Below are positions 1 to 5,984 of a DNA stretch of 6,557 bases, one piece after another. Location: assembly GCA_012514785.1 (NCBI GenBank), contig JAAYZP010000396.1, positions 1 to 6,557 on the forward strand, in the 5' to 3' direction. The notes under the pieces are model-generated. The model was not told where the DNA came from. It searched no databases and saw nothing but the letters and a program-made list of their open reading frames with translations. Numbering within the stretch: the first letter of the stretch is position 1; every line of letters starts with the position of its first letter. This stretch comes from Propionibacterium sp. Lineage in GTDB: Bacteria; Actinomycetota; Actinomycetes; Propionibacteriales; Propionibacteriaceae. Both the position numbers and the translations under genes were made by a program.

Positions 1-139
1 GCTCGGCATGGAGGCCGTGTGGCGGATCGACGTCGAGGACTTCCCGGCGTTCATCGTCGTCGACGACAAGTGCAACGACTTCTTCGAGGACGTGAGCAAG
101 CCGACGATCCTGAACATCCCGGTGCGGGCAGGGGTCTGA
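1..139 (+). CDS. Class I fumarate hydratase, C-terminal end (5' partial)
   Basis: The gene enters from the left edge and stops at TGA 137-139; only about 45 residues are visible, read in the frame starting at base 2. The stretch GMEAVWRIDVEDFPAFIVVD followed by DK-NDFF closely resembles the C-terminus of E. coli FumA/FumB, the oxygen-sensitive [4Fe-4S] fumarases that interconvert fumarate and malate in the TCA cycle or in fermentative routes. The iron-sulfur ligands and active site lie outside the window, so only family membership is supported. The family usually has Gly in DDKGNDFF; here it is Cys. The gene is convergent with the response regulator gene that follows, so the two share only the gap between them. 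A closely related class I hydro-lyase, such as an L-tartrate dehydratase type, cannot be fully excluded from so short a tail. Confidence 0.85.
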   Translation, partial: LGMEAVWRIDVEDFPAFIVVDDKCNDFFEDVSKPTILNIPVRAGV

Positions 140-146
140 CAAGACC

Positions 147-184
147 CGCGTGCGGGCGGGAGACGACCACTCCGCCCGCCCGCG
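147..184. terminator. GC-rich hairpin, probable bidirectional terminator
   Basis: The left arm 147-159 and right arm 172-184 pair in 12 of 13 positions, around a 12-nt loop. The structure begins 8 bp after the fumarase stop and ends 18 bp before the response regulator stop, so it sits between two convergent 3' ends where either transcript could use it. There is no clear U-tract on either strand, as is common for putative actinobacterial terminators. A second small hairpin (132-137 with 142-147, loop GACA) overlaps the fumarase stop codon. Confidence 0.6.
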
Positions 185-202
185 TCGCAACCGTTCCCCA
201 GC

Positions 203-865
203 TCAGACCAGGCGGTACCCCATGCCGCGCACGGTCTCGAACCGCTCCTTGCCCAGCTTCGTGCGCAGGTAGCGCACGTACACGTCGACGACGTTGGAGC
301 CGGGGTCGAAGTCGTAACCCCAGACGTTGCTCAGCAGCTGCTCGCGGCTCAGCACCTGGCCGGCGTTACGCATGAACGTCTCCGCGAGGGTGAACTCGCG
401 CGCCGACAGGTCGACCGTCCTGCCGTCGACGTGCGCGCGCCGGGAGCGCAGGTCGAGGGTGAGCCCGTTGTGGGTCAGCTCCGTCGACGACTCGCCGCCC
501 TGCCCGCCGGAGCGCAGCCGCAGCCGGATGCGGGCCAGCAGCTCCTCGAACGAGAACGGCTTGGCGAGGTAGTCGTCGGCCCCGCCCTCGAGCCCCGCGA
601 CGCGGTCCACCACCGACGTGCGTGCTGTCAGCATGATCACCGGCACGTTCACGCCCTGGCCGCGGATGCGCTCGAGCACCTCGAAGCCGTCGATGTCGGG
701 CAGGCCGATGTCGAGGATGACGAGGTCGAAGTTGCCGTGCACCGCGAGCTGCGCGCCCTCGACGCCGAACTTCGTGATGTGCGTGGTGAACCCGGCCGAC
801 TTCAAGCCCTTCGCGACGAACGCGCTGATGCGCTCCTCGTCCTCAACTATCAGAATCGTGCTCAT
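203..865 (-). CDS. OmpR/PhoB-family response regulator
   Basis: This 220-residue DNA-binding output protein has an N-terminal receiver domain (about 2-117) and a C-terminal winged-helix domain (about 127-220). The receiver shows the acidic pair E8/D9, phosphoacceptor D52 in VILDIGLPD, T80 in IMLTAR and K102 in LAKPFSFEELL. The effector domain has the OmpR-type signatures LSAREFTL, LSREQLL, VDVYVRYLRTKL and a C-terminal RGMGYRLV. All phosphorylation residues are present, so it should be functional. The ATG at 863-865 is well supported: AAGGAG at 873-878 lies 7 nt upstream, inside the 3' end of the kinase gene. The two genes overlap by 23 bp, so they are cotranscribed and probably translationally coupled. 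It resembles the MprA/TrcR/PrrA group of actinobacterial regulators, but the exact orthologue and target genes cannot be read from sequence alone. Confidence 0.96.
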   Translation of the reverse strand: MSTILIVEDEERISAFVAKGLKSAGFTTHITKFGVEGAQLAVHGNFDLVILDIGLPDIDGFEVLERIRGQGVNVPVIMLTARTSVVDRVAGLEGGADDYLAKPFSFEELLARIRLRLRSGGQGGESSTELTHNGLTLDLRSRRAHVDGRTVDLSAREFTLAETFMRNAGQVLSREQLLSNVWGYDFDPGSNVVDVYVRYLRTKLGKERFETVRGMGYRLV

Positions 866-2318
866 GGATGATCTCCTTCGGGCTCAGCGGGATGATGATG
901 GTGAACGTCGAGCCGACCCCCACTTCCGACTCGATCTCGAGGCGCCCGTGGTGGGCGCTGACGATGGTCTCGACGATGGACAGCCCCAGGCCGGCGCCGA
1001 CGGCGCGTCCCGTGTTGGAGCCGCGGCCGAAGCGGGTGCGGATGCTCTCCAGGTCCTCCTCGGCGATGCCGATGCCCTGATCCTCGACGCTCAGGTGCAC
1101 GGAACCGCGGACCACCTTCGAGGCCAGCGTGATCGCCGAGCCGTCGCGCGAATACTTCACGGCGTTGGCGGCCAGCTGGAGCCAGGCCTGGGTGATGCGG
1201 TCCGGGTCCAGCCAGGCGTCGATGGATTCGATGTGGCGCAAGCGCCAGCTGCGGTCGCCGAGGGCGCGCGCCTTCTCCAGCACCTGGTCGGTCAGGGTGC
1301 CCAGCGAGAACCACTGCGGCTGGACGAAGTCGCTCTGGTTGGCCTTCGCGAGCATCAGCAGGTCGCCGACGAGCACGCCCATCCGGTCCAGTTCGTCGAT
1401 GGCGAGGTCGCGCGTGGAGGACACGTCCTGCGGGTCGGTGGGGTCGATGAGTTCGAGGTGGCCGCGCACGATCGTGATGGGGGTGCGCAGCTCGTGGCCG
1501 ACGTCGTCGAGCAGCTGCCGCTGGGTGTCCATCGACGTCTCCACGCGGTCGAGCATCCGGTTGACGGTCTTCGACAGCCGGGTGAGGTCGTCGTTGCCGC
1601 GCAGCGGGACGCGGCTGGTGAGGTCGGTCTCGCTGATGGATTCGGCGGCCTCGCGCAGGTCCTCGATGGGCCGCAGCAGCCGCCCGACCATCAGGAACGC
1701 GACGAGCGCGCTGATCAGCGACGTGGCCAGCGCGACGTAGCCGAAGACGAACAGGAGGTCGCGCAGTTCGGCGTCCAGTGCGTCGAGGTCGTAGACGTGC
1801 AGCAGCGCGCCCGACTGCACGGGGAAGACGACGGGGGTGAGGTGGTAGCGGTAGGTGCGCGTCGACGTCTCGTAGGTGCCGAGCCGGGTCTCCTCGTCGA
1901 GGCTCAGCGGCAGGATGTGCGCCATCAGTTCCTCGTCCTGCTCGGGGCGCACGACGACGTCGTCGGAGCTGATCCACCGGATCCGGCCGTCGACGATGCC
2001 CAGCTCGCCCTCGTTCTGGTCGATCATCGTGCGCGAGATGAACGTGCGCAGCAGCTGTGAGGGGCCCTCGAACGGCATCCCGGTCTCGGTGTCGACGCCC
2101 TCCTGCGCGAGGACGGCGAACTCGTCGCGGGTGCGCAGCAGGTACGCGTCGACCCGCTCGCGGTCGGAGCGACCCTCGAGGTAGAGCACGATCGCGCCCG
2201 TGACCGTCAGCGAGACGACCACCAACGCCACCATCGCCGTCGCGATGCGCTGGCGGATCGAGGTGCTCCTGCGCTTGCGCTTCTTCGCAGGCTCGCTACT
2301 GTCCGTCATGGCTCCCAT
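843..2318 (-). CDS. OmpR-class membrane sensor histidine kinase
   Basis: This 491-residue kinase is the partner of the regulator gene that overlaps its 3' end. A basic cytoplasmic tail (KKRKRR, 12-17) precedes TM1 (about 25-47). A roughly 140-residue extracytoplasmic sensor region of unrecognised fold follows, then TM2 (about 188-211), HAMP (about 211-263), HisKA with phosphorylated H275 in DDVGHELRTP, and HATPase_c. The ATPase shows the N-box N385 (QLAANAVKYS), G1 DQGIGI (413-418), F-box RFGRG (429-433) and G2 GAGLGLSIV (441-449). All catalytic boxes are intact. The kinase gene precedes the regulator gene, the reverse of the common order. The start is ambiguous: ATG 2318 has GGAG 10 nt upstream, while Met-4 (ATG 2309) has GGGAG only 2 nt upstream, so 2318 is preferred. 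The ligand is unknown. The upstream membrane-protein gene is 57 bp away on the same strand and may be cotranscribed. Confidence 0.95.
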   Translation of the reverse strand: MGAMTDSSEPAKKRKRRSTSIRQRIATAMVALVVVSLTVTGAIVLYLEGRSDRERVDAYLLRTRDEFAVLAQEGVDTETGMPFEGPSQLLRTFISRTMIDQNEGELGIVDGRIRWISSDDVVVRPEQDEELMAHILPLSLDEETRLGTYETSTRTYRYHLTPVVFPVQSGALLHVYDLDALDAELRDLLFVFGYVALATSLISALVAFLMVGRLLRPIEDLREAAESISETDLTSRVPLRGNDDLTRLSKTVNRMLDRVETSMDTQRQLLDDVGHELRTPITIVRGHLELIDPTDPQDVSSTRDLAIDELDRMGVLVGDLLMLAKANQSDFVQPQWFSLGTLTDQVLEKARALGDRSWRLRHIESIDAWLDPDRITQAWLQLAANAVKYSRDGSAITLASKVVRGSVHLSVEDQGIGIAEEDLESIRTRFGRGSNTGRAVGAGLGLSIVETIVSAHHGRLEIESEVGVGSTFTIIIPLSPKEIIHEHDSDS

Positions 2319-2375
2319 TGTTTCCGAACTCCGCCGTCCCGGGGAGTCCCACGTCGTTTCCCCGATGCATGGGGG

Positions 2376-3191
2376 CTATCGGTCGATGAATGATGGCATG
2401 GTCACGCGCCCGGTCGGGGCCGCGTCGTCCGCGGGCGGCCGGAACGGCCAGTGCCGGGTGTGTTCCAGCTGGGCGGGCGTCGTCGGCTCGACGGCGTCGT
2501 CGAGGCCGGGGTAGTACAGCACCGGCACCGAGCGGGGGATGCGGGCGACGGCGCGCCGCACGGCGCCGTGGGCGAGTCGGTTGTCGGCGGGTGCCAGGAT
2601 GAGGCTGGGTGCGAGTTGGCCGATGTGCTCGGCGATGACGCGGGCCATCTCGGGCTCGCGTTCGTGCAGGAGCGTGTCCGGGCGGCCGACGACGATGGTG
2701 CGCTCGGCGGCGCCCACGTTACGGAGGTCCTTGTCGCCCATGACGAGCGCGAACACCTCGCCGCCGGAGTTGGTGAAGGCCTCCAGGCCGGCTCGCTCGA
2801 GCGCGCGGGCGTCGGTGCCGACGGCCAAGACCCTGAGCGGGCCGCGCATGATGACGGCGGTGAGCTGGTCGTCGGTGTCGTCGGTGTCGTCGACGGGGTC
2901 GGGCCCGGCCGGGGCGGGGGTCGGCGTCGTGCGCCACTGGTAGGCGATGACGCCCTGCGTGCCGAGCGCGACGATGCTCGCGGTCATCACGACCGCGTTG
3001 AAGACGCCGAGCGATCCGGTGAAGGCGAACACGAGGTTGACCGGCACGAGGAGCAGCGTCACGGCGACGGACACCGTGCGCAGCACGTCGTAGTGCTCCA
3101 CCCGTTGCCGCAGCCACGCCGCCCGCGCGACGACGAACACCGCCGCGGCCACGAGGGCCAGCGCCAGCCAGAAGTTCACCCAAATCTCCAT
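2376..3191 (-). CDS. Membrane-anchored protein with degenerate PIG-L/LmbE-like domain
   Basis: The protein has 271 residues, starting MEIWVNFW. Three hydrophobic segments (about 7-26, 38-57, 60-84) form a membrane anchor. A Pro/Asp-rich linker with DDTDDTDD (101-108) leads to a soluble domain (about 116-230). That domain follows the layout of PIG-L/LmbE N-acetylglucosaminyl deacetylases: VLAVGT at the first strand, GGEVFALVMG, VGRPDTLL, then APSLILAPADNRLAHGAVRRAV and VPVLYYP. The zinc-binding HPDD is replaced by TDAR (126-129), and of the usual HPDH-type motif only one His (H208) remains, so deacetylase activity is doubtful. The C-terminus (about 231-271) is low-complexity. ATG 3191 was chosen because GGGA lies about 7 nt upstream and the protein then opens with a membrane segment; upstream in-frame ATGs lack a ribosome site. 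The PIG-L assignment is inferred from motif order, not from an alignment. Confidence 0.8.
   Translation of the reverse strand: MEIWVNFWLALALVAAAVFVVARAAWLRQRVEHYDVLRTVSVAVTLLLVPVNLVFAFTGSLGVFNAVVMTASIVALGTQGVIAYQWRTTPTPAPAGPDPVDDTDDTDDQLTAVIMRGPLRVLAVGTDARALERAGLEAFTNSGGEVFALVMGDKDLRNVGAAERTIVVGRPDTLLHEREPEMARVIAEHIGQLAPSLILAPADNRLAHGAVRRAVARIPRSVPVLYYPGLDDAVEPTTPAQLEHTRHWPFRPPADDAAPTGRVTMPSFIDR
2868..2891 (-). repeat. In-frame 9-nt tandem repeat encoding DDTDDTDD
   Basis: The unit GTCGTCGGT (plus strand) occurs twice, plus a 6-nt partial copy, giving DDT-DDT-DD in the linker between membrane anchor and soluble domain of the PIG-L-like protein. Copy-number change would keep the frame and only alter linker length. 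Confidence 0.75.
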
Positions 3192-3223
3192 GCTCCGATC
3201 CCATCGGACGGGCATGGGCGACG

Positions 3224-3242
3224 GGTGAGAGGCAGGTGAGAG
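3224..3242. promoter_or_regulatory. Perfect 8-3-8 direct repeat, candidate OmpR-family operator
   Basis: GGTGAGAG at 3224-3231 is repeated exactly at 3235-3242, separated by GCA. On the coding strand of the downstream gene it reads CTCTCACC-N3-CTCTCACC. The 11-bp period puts both copies on the same helical face, the usual geometry for a head-to-tail OmpR/PhoB-family dimer. MprA boxes in mycobacteria are described as paired 8-bp direct repeats with a short spacer. The near edge is 32 bp upstream of the ATG of the PIG-L-like membrane gene. Binding by the regulator in this window is inference. Confidence 0.45.
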
Positions 3243-3290
3243 CCTTCTCATCCGGGGTGGCTCCGGCGTGGTGTGGGGGCTGCGCAGCGC

Positions 3291-3397
3291 GCAACCTGTG
3301 CGTCGACGTCGCCGCACAGGCGTCACCTGCCTGCCGACGGACCCCCTCGGCCGAGGGGCAGGTGACGCGAGTGCTTCGACGTCGACGCACAGGTTGC
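3291..3397. repeat. Nested inverted repeat with 21-bp perfect outer arms
   Basis: The outer arms 3291-3311 and 3377-3397 are perfect reverse complements (21 of 21), beginning GCAACCTGTGCG and containing GTCGAC. Inside them, 8-nt internal loops on both sides share a GCAC/GTGC pairing (3314-3317 with 3371-3374). A second perfect stem of 12 bp follows (3320-3331 with 3357-3368). The apex contains a 16-bp palindrome (3343-3358, CCCCTCGGCCGAGGGG). An alternative local hairpin pairs CCTGTGCG 3295-3302 with 3313-3320. It could terminate cobTSC transcription, starting 22 bp after the cobC stop, or be a dispersed palindromic repeat or a miniature mobile-element remnant. No U-tract and no flanking target duplication are seen. 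Confidence 0.85.
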
Positions 3398-3419
3398 AGG
3401 GGGCCTCCCGCGCTCGGCC

Positions 3420-3977
3420 TCAGGGGTGCAGCGCGACGGTGTGTGCGCCGCCGGGCGGCGGGGCGTGGCGGGGCCAGGCGTCGACGTCGCGGATCGGCAT
3501 CGCGCCGCCCCCGGTCAGGTGGGTGACGGCGCGGGTCACGCCCGCGTGCGTGACCCAGACGGCGTGGCCGCCGAGCGAGCGCTCGTCGTCGAGGGCTGAC
3601 GCGACGCGCTCCAGCACCGCCTGCGTGCTCTCCCCGCCGCCGACGCGGTGGTGGGCGAAGTCGGCGAGCCACGCGTCGAACTCCGTGGCCGGCACCTCGT
3701 CCCACGCGACGAGCTCGAAGCGGCCGAAGTCCATCTCCGCCAGCCGCGCGTCGACGACGGGCTCCGGCAGGTCGGGGCGGAGCTCGGCCACGGCGTCGGC
3801 GAGCTGCCGCGCCCGCCGCAGCGGCGAGACGCGGAGGCGGGCGCCGTCGGGGATCCCGGGGGCCCAGCGACGTGCAGCATCGCGGGTGGCGACGTCGTCG
3901 GCCTCGACGTCGCTCGCCCCGTAACAGATGCCCGCCGGCAGCAGCACTTCTGCGTGGCGCAGCAGCAGGAGCGTCAT
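3420..3977 (-). CDS. cobC: Alpha-ribazole phosphatase (histidine phosphatase superfamily)
   Basis: This 185-residue cytoplasmic enzyme removes the 5'-phosphate from alpha-ribazole-5'-phosphate or from adenosylcobalamin-5'-phosphate, late in B12 nucleotide-loop assembly. The histidine phosphatase core is complete: LLLRHAE with R7 and nucleophile H8, SPLRRARQLA (51-60) with the phosphate-binding Arg, E81 in AEMDFGRFE, and H144 in VTHAGVTRA. ICYGASDVE (17-25) matches the (R/C)YGxxDV segment common in CobC proteins and separates it from general phosphoglycerate mutases. Length is near the family's usual 190-200 residues. The ATG at 3975-3977 overlaps the cobS stop as ATGA, so it is translationally coupled as the last gene of cobTSC; no strong ribosome site precedes it. 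The operon context makes the CobC function much more likely than another phosphatase activity. Confidence 0.9.
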   Translation of the reverse strand: MTLLLLRHAEVLLPAGICYGASDVEADDVATRDAARRWAPGIPDGARLRVSPLRRARQLADAVAELRPDLPEPVVDARLAEMDFGRFELVAWDEVPATEFDAWLADFAHHRVGGGESTQAVLERVASALDDERSLGGHAVWVTHAGVTRAVTHLTGGGAMPIRDVDAWPRHAPPPGGAHTVALHP

Positions 3978-4792
3978 GCGGGAAGGAGCCCCAGCGCCAG
4001 GAGCAGGCCGAGGAGGAAGCCCAGCTCGGAGACCTGCTGGGTGGCGCCCAGCCCGTCGCCGGTGAACCCGCGGAGCCGACGGTGGAGGAGGCGTGCGACG
4101 ATACCCAGCCCCAGCGCGGCGCCGGCGACGGCGGCCACCCAGTGCAGGCCTGGCGCGAGCAGGGCCAGCGGGACCAGCCCGAGCGCGGTCCACACCAGCC
4201 CGGCGGCGAGGCCGCGGTTGCTCAGCTGGTCGGCCAGCGGTTTCGACTTGGAACGCGCGGTGTCGCCGACGTGGACCATCGTGCGGATCACGACCATCGG
4301 CATGAGCCGCGAGACGACGTGCCCGCCGAACAGCCCCAGCACCGCCAGCAGGGGCGCGACCTCGGCCACCATCGCCAGCAGGGACACCTTGGTGAGCAGG
4401 GCCAGCACGAGTGCCAGCGTGCCGTAGGTGCCGATGCGCGAATCCTTCATGATGTCCAGGGCGCGCTCGCGCGTGAGCCCGCCGCCGAGCCCGTCGGCGG
4501 TGTCGGCCAGCCCGTCCTCGTGGAACGCGCCGGTGAGCAGCACGCCCGCCACCGTGCTCAGCACCGCGGCCACCCAGGCCGTGGCGCCGACGTCGGGCAA
4601 CGCGACGAGCGACAGCGCGAACACGCCTGCGGTGAGCGCCCCGATCAGGCAGCCCACGCCCGGGTAGTGCGCGGCGCTGGCGCGCAGCATCGCGGGCGAG
4701 TAGCCGACCCAGTCGGCGAGCCGGCCGGTCACGGGGATCCGCGTGAAGAACTGCAGCGCCAAGAGATAGTGGCGCACCGCGCGCGAGATCAT
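3974..4792 (-). CDS. cobS: Adenosylcobinamide-GDP ribazoletransferase (cobalamin synthase)
   Basis: This 272-residue integral membrane enzyme joins adenosylcobinamide-GDP to alpha-ribazole or its phosphate, giving adenosylcobalamin (phosphate) and GMP (EC 2.7.8.26). The CobS signatures are clear: FFTRIPV near the N-terminus, the acidic GAFHEDGLADTADGLGGG (88-105) expected to bind Mg2+, the IMKDSRIGTYG motif (114-124), and GFTGDGLGATQQVSELG (242-258). Several hydrophobic segments lie between them (about 46-65, 70-88, 126-160, 196-235, 257-271). The length is slightly above the roughly 250 residues of E. coli CobS. The ATG at 4790-4792 overlaps the cobT stop as ATGA, which fixes the start. The open frame continues upstream to 5935, but that part is an out-of-frame shadow of cobT. 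It ends in another ATGA overlap with cobC. Confidence 0.96.
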   Translation of the reverse strand: MISRAVRHYLLALQFFTRIPVTGRLADWVGYSPAMLRASAAHYPGVGCLIGALTAGVFALSLVALPDVGATAWVAAVLSTVAGVLLTGAFHEDGLADTADGLGGGLTRERALDIMKDSRIGTYGTLALVLALLTKVSLLAMVAEVAPLLAVLGLFGGHVVSRLMPMVVIRTMVHVGDTARSKSKPLADQLSNRGLAAGLVWTALGLVPLALLAPGLHWVAAVAGAALGLGIVARLLHRRLRGFTGDGLGATQQVSELGFLLGLLLALGLLPA

Positions 4793-5826
4793 CCGTCGTC
4801 CCGTTGCGAGACGCCGGCCGACTCGAAGCTGGCCATGTCGCGGAGGATCGCGCAGGCGGAGACCACGAGCGGCCACGCCGTCATGGCTCCGGAGCCCTCG
4901 CCGAGCCGCATGCCGAGGTCGAGGATCGGCTCGGCGGCCAGGTGCGCTAGCAGCCCAGCGTGCCCGAACTCCCCGGATCGGTGCGCGAACACGCAGCGCT
5001 GCAGCACGTGCGGCCTCAGCCTCGCCGCCACCAGGACGGCGGCGGTGGTGACGAACCCGTCGACGACGATCACCCTCCGCTCGGCGGCCGCCTGGAGGAC
5101 GGCGCCCGTCATCGTCGCGATCTCGAAGCCCCCGAACGCGGCGAGCGCGTCGAGGGGCGCGGTCGCGTCGGGGTGCACCGCCAGCACCTGCCGCAGGATG
5201 TCGATCTTGCGCCGGATGCCATCGTCGTCGAGCCCGGTGCCCGCCCCCGTGCAGTCGGCGATGTCGGCGCCGGTGAGTCGGCTCATGAGGAGCGAGGCCG
5301 ACGACGTGTTGCCGATGCCCATCTCGCCCAGAAGGAGGGCGTTGCCGGTCAGCGAGCGGACGACGTCGGCGCCGCCCGCGAGCGCGGCGTCGAGCTGGGC
5401 GGTGGTCATCGAGGGGCCGGCGAGGGCGTCGGCGGTGCCGGAGCCGAGCCTCGCGTGCACGAGCCCGGGCCGGGGCGCGGCGTCGCGGGCGATGCCGCAG
5501 TCGACGATGGTGAGCCCGACGCCGTGCTGGCGGGCGAGCACGCTCACGGCCGCCCCGCCGGAGAGGAAGTTGTCCATCATCTGCCAGGTGACGTCCGTGG
5601 GATAGGCGGAGACGCCGCGGGCGGCGAGCCCGTGGTCGCCGGCGAAGATCACCATCTGCGGGTCGACCGGCTCCGGCGCCTCCTTGCCCAGCGCCGCGCC
5701 CACGCGCAACGCGATGCGCTCGAGGCCTCCCAGCGACCCGACGGGCTTGGTCTTCGCGTCCATCCGGGCGGCGAGGCGGCGCTCGAGCGCGGGGTCGGTG
5801 AGGTCGGGGACGTCGGGCAGCTGCAT
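4789..5826 (-). CDS. cobT: Nicotinate-nucleotide--dimethylbenzimidazole phosphoribosyltransferase
   Basis: This 345-residue enzyme transfers phosphoribose from nicotinate mononucleotide to 5,6-dimethylbenzimidazole (or another lower-ligand base), yielding alpha-ribazole-5'-phosphate for CobS. Family motifs run the full length: KPVGSLGGLE (27-36), FAGDHGLAARGVSAYP (61-76), GEMGIGNTSSAS (167-178), TGLDDD (197-202), FGGFEIATMTGA (231-242), VDGFVTTAA (255-263) and LDLGMRLGEGSGA (302-314), in which E310 matches the catalytic Glu (E317 in Salmonella CobT). The ATG at 5824-5826 has GAGGAA at 5836-5841, 9 nt upstream. An in-frame ATG at 5865 lacks a ribosome site and would add a poorly conserved Glu/Pro-rich stretch. 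It is the first gene of cobTSC, divergent from the hydrolase. Base specificity cannot be read by eye. Confidence 0.96.
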   Translation of the reverse strand: MQLPDVPDLTDPALERRLAARMDAKTKPVGSLGGLERIALRVGAALGKEAPEPVDPQMVIFAGDHGLAARGVSAYPTDVTWQMMDNFLSGGAAVSVLARQHGVGLTIVDCGIARDAAPRPGLVHARLGSGTADALAGPSMTTAQLDAALAGGADVVRSLTGNALLLGEMGIGNTSSASLLMSRLTGADIADCTGAGTGLDDDGIRRKIDILRQVLAVHPDATAPLDALAAFGGFEIATMTGAVLQAAAERRVIVVDGFVTTAAVLVAARLRPHVLQRCVFAHRSGEFGHAGLLAHLAAEPILDLGMRLGEGSGAMTAWPLVVSACAILRDMASFESAGVSQRDDG

Positions 5827-5908
5827 CGGAGCTTCTTCCTCGGGGCGGCGGGGCTCCGTCAGCATATCGACGGAGGATACGCCCCCGCCCAGCCACCCGC
5901 TCGCCATC

Positions 5909-5958
5909 GGGCAGGGGAGGGTTGTGCGGCAGCATCCCCGCACAACTTGCCCCTGCCC
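5909..5958. repeat. 50-bp imperfect hairpin in the divergent cobT/hydrolase region
   Basis: The arms 5909-5917 and 5950-5958 (GGGCAGGGG/CCCCTGCCC), and 5921-5929 and 5938-5946 (GTTGTGCGG/CCGCACAAC), pair perfectly in two 9-bp blocks. A 3x3 internal loop separates the blocks, and the apical loop is 8 nt (5930-5937). The outer stem can extend by one C-G pair (5908/5959). It lies 83 bp upstream of the cobT ATG and 73 bp upstream of the hydrolase ATG, so it could be an operator for a dimeric regulator, an RNA leader hairpin, or a dispersed palindrome. Confidence 0.8.
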
Positions 5959-5984
5959 GGGTGCGGAAACCCCACCCATGGGCC

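Larger units (their letters stand above)
3192..3419. other. 228-bp gene-free region between cobC and the membrane-protein gene
   Basis: No credible gene lies here. The region holds the 5' leader and presumed promoter of the minus-strand membrane-protein gene, the 8-3-8 direct repeat and a 107-bp nested inverted repeat. The 9-mer GGCAGGTGA occurs at 3231-3239 and 3357-3365, and inverted at 3323-3331. I see no convincing -10/-35 pair. The cobC stop codon is at 3420-3422, so the inverted repeat also lies just downstream of the cob operon. Confidence 0.7.

Noticed and set aside
618..2060. Long plus-strand open frame opposite the kinase (480 codons)
   Set aside because: It is antisense to a kinase with every catalytic motif intact. 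Its translation is Arg/Ala/Asp/Gly/Val-rich low-complexity sequence, as expected from GC-biased codons read in reverse.
3192..3326. N-terminal extension of the PIG-L-like protein
   Set aside because: The extra 45 residues are Arg/Pro-rich, cross the direct repeat and part of the palindrome, and lack a ribosome site. The Met at 3191 directly precedes a membrane segment.
3291..3397. CRISPR array or insertion sequence
   Set aside because: There are only two inverted arms, no regularly spaced direct repeats, no transposase and no flanking target duplication.
3872..5605. 577-codon plus-strand open frame opposite cobC, cobS and cobT
   Set aside because: It spans three well-recognised minus-strand genes and shows no domain signature; it is a GC-bias shadow.
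4793..5935. Upstream extension of cobS giving a 653-residue fusion
   Set aside because: The extra part is an out-of-frame reading of cobT, rich in Arg and Pro. CobS family sequence begins at MISRAVRHY, in an ATGA overlap.
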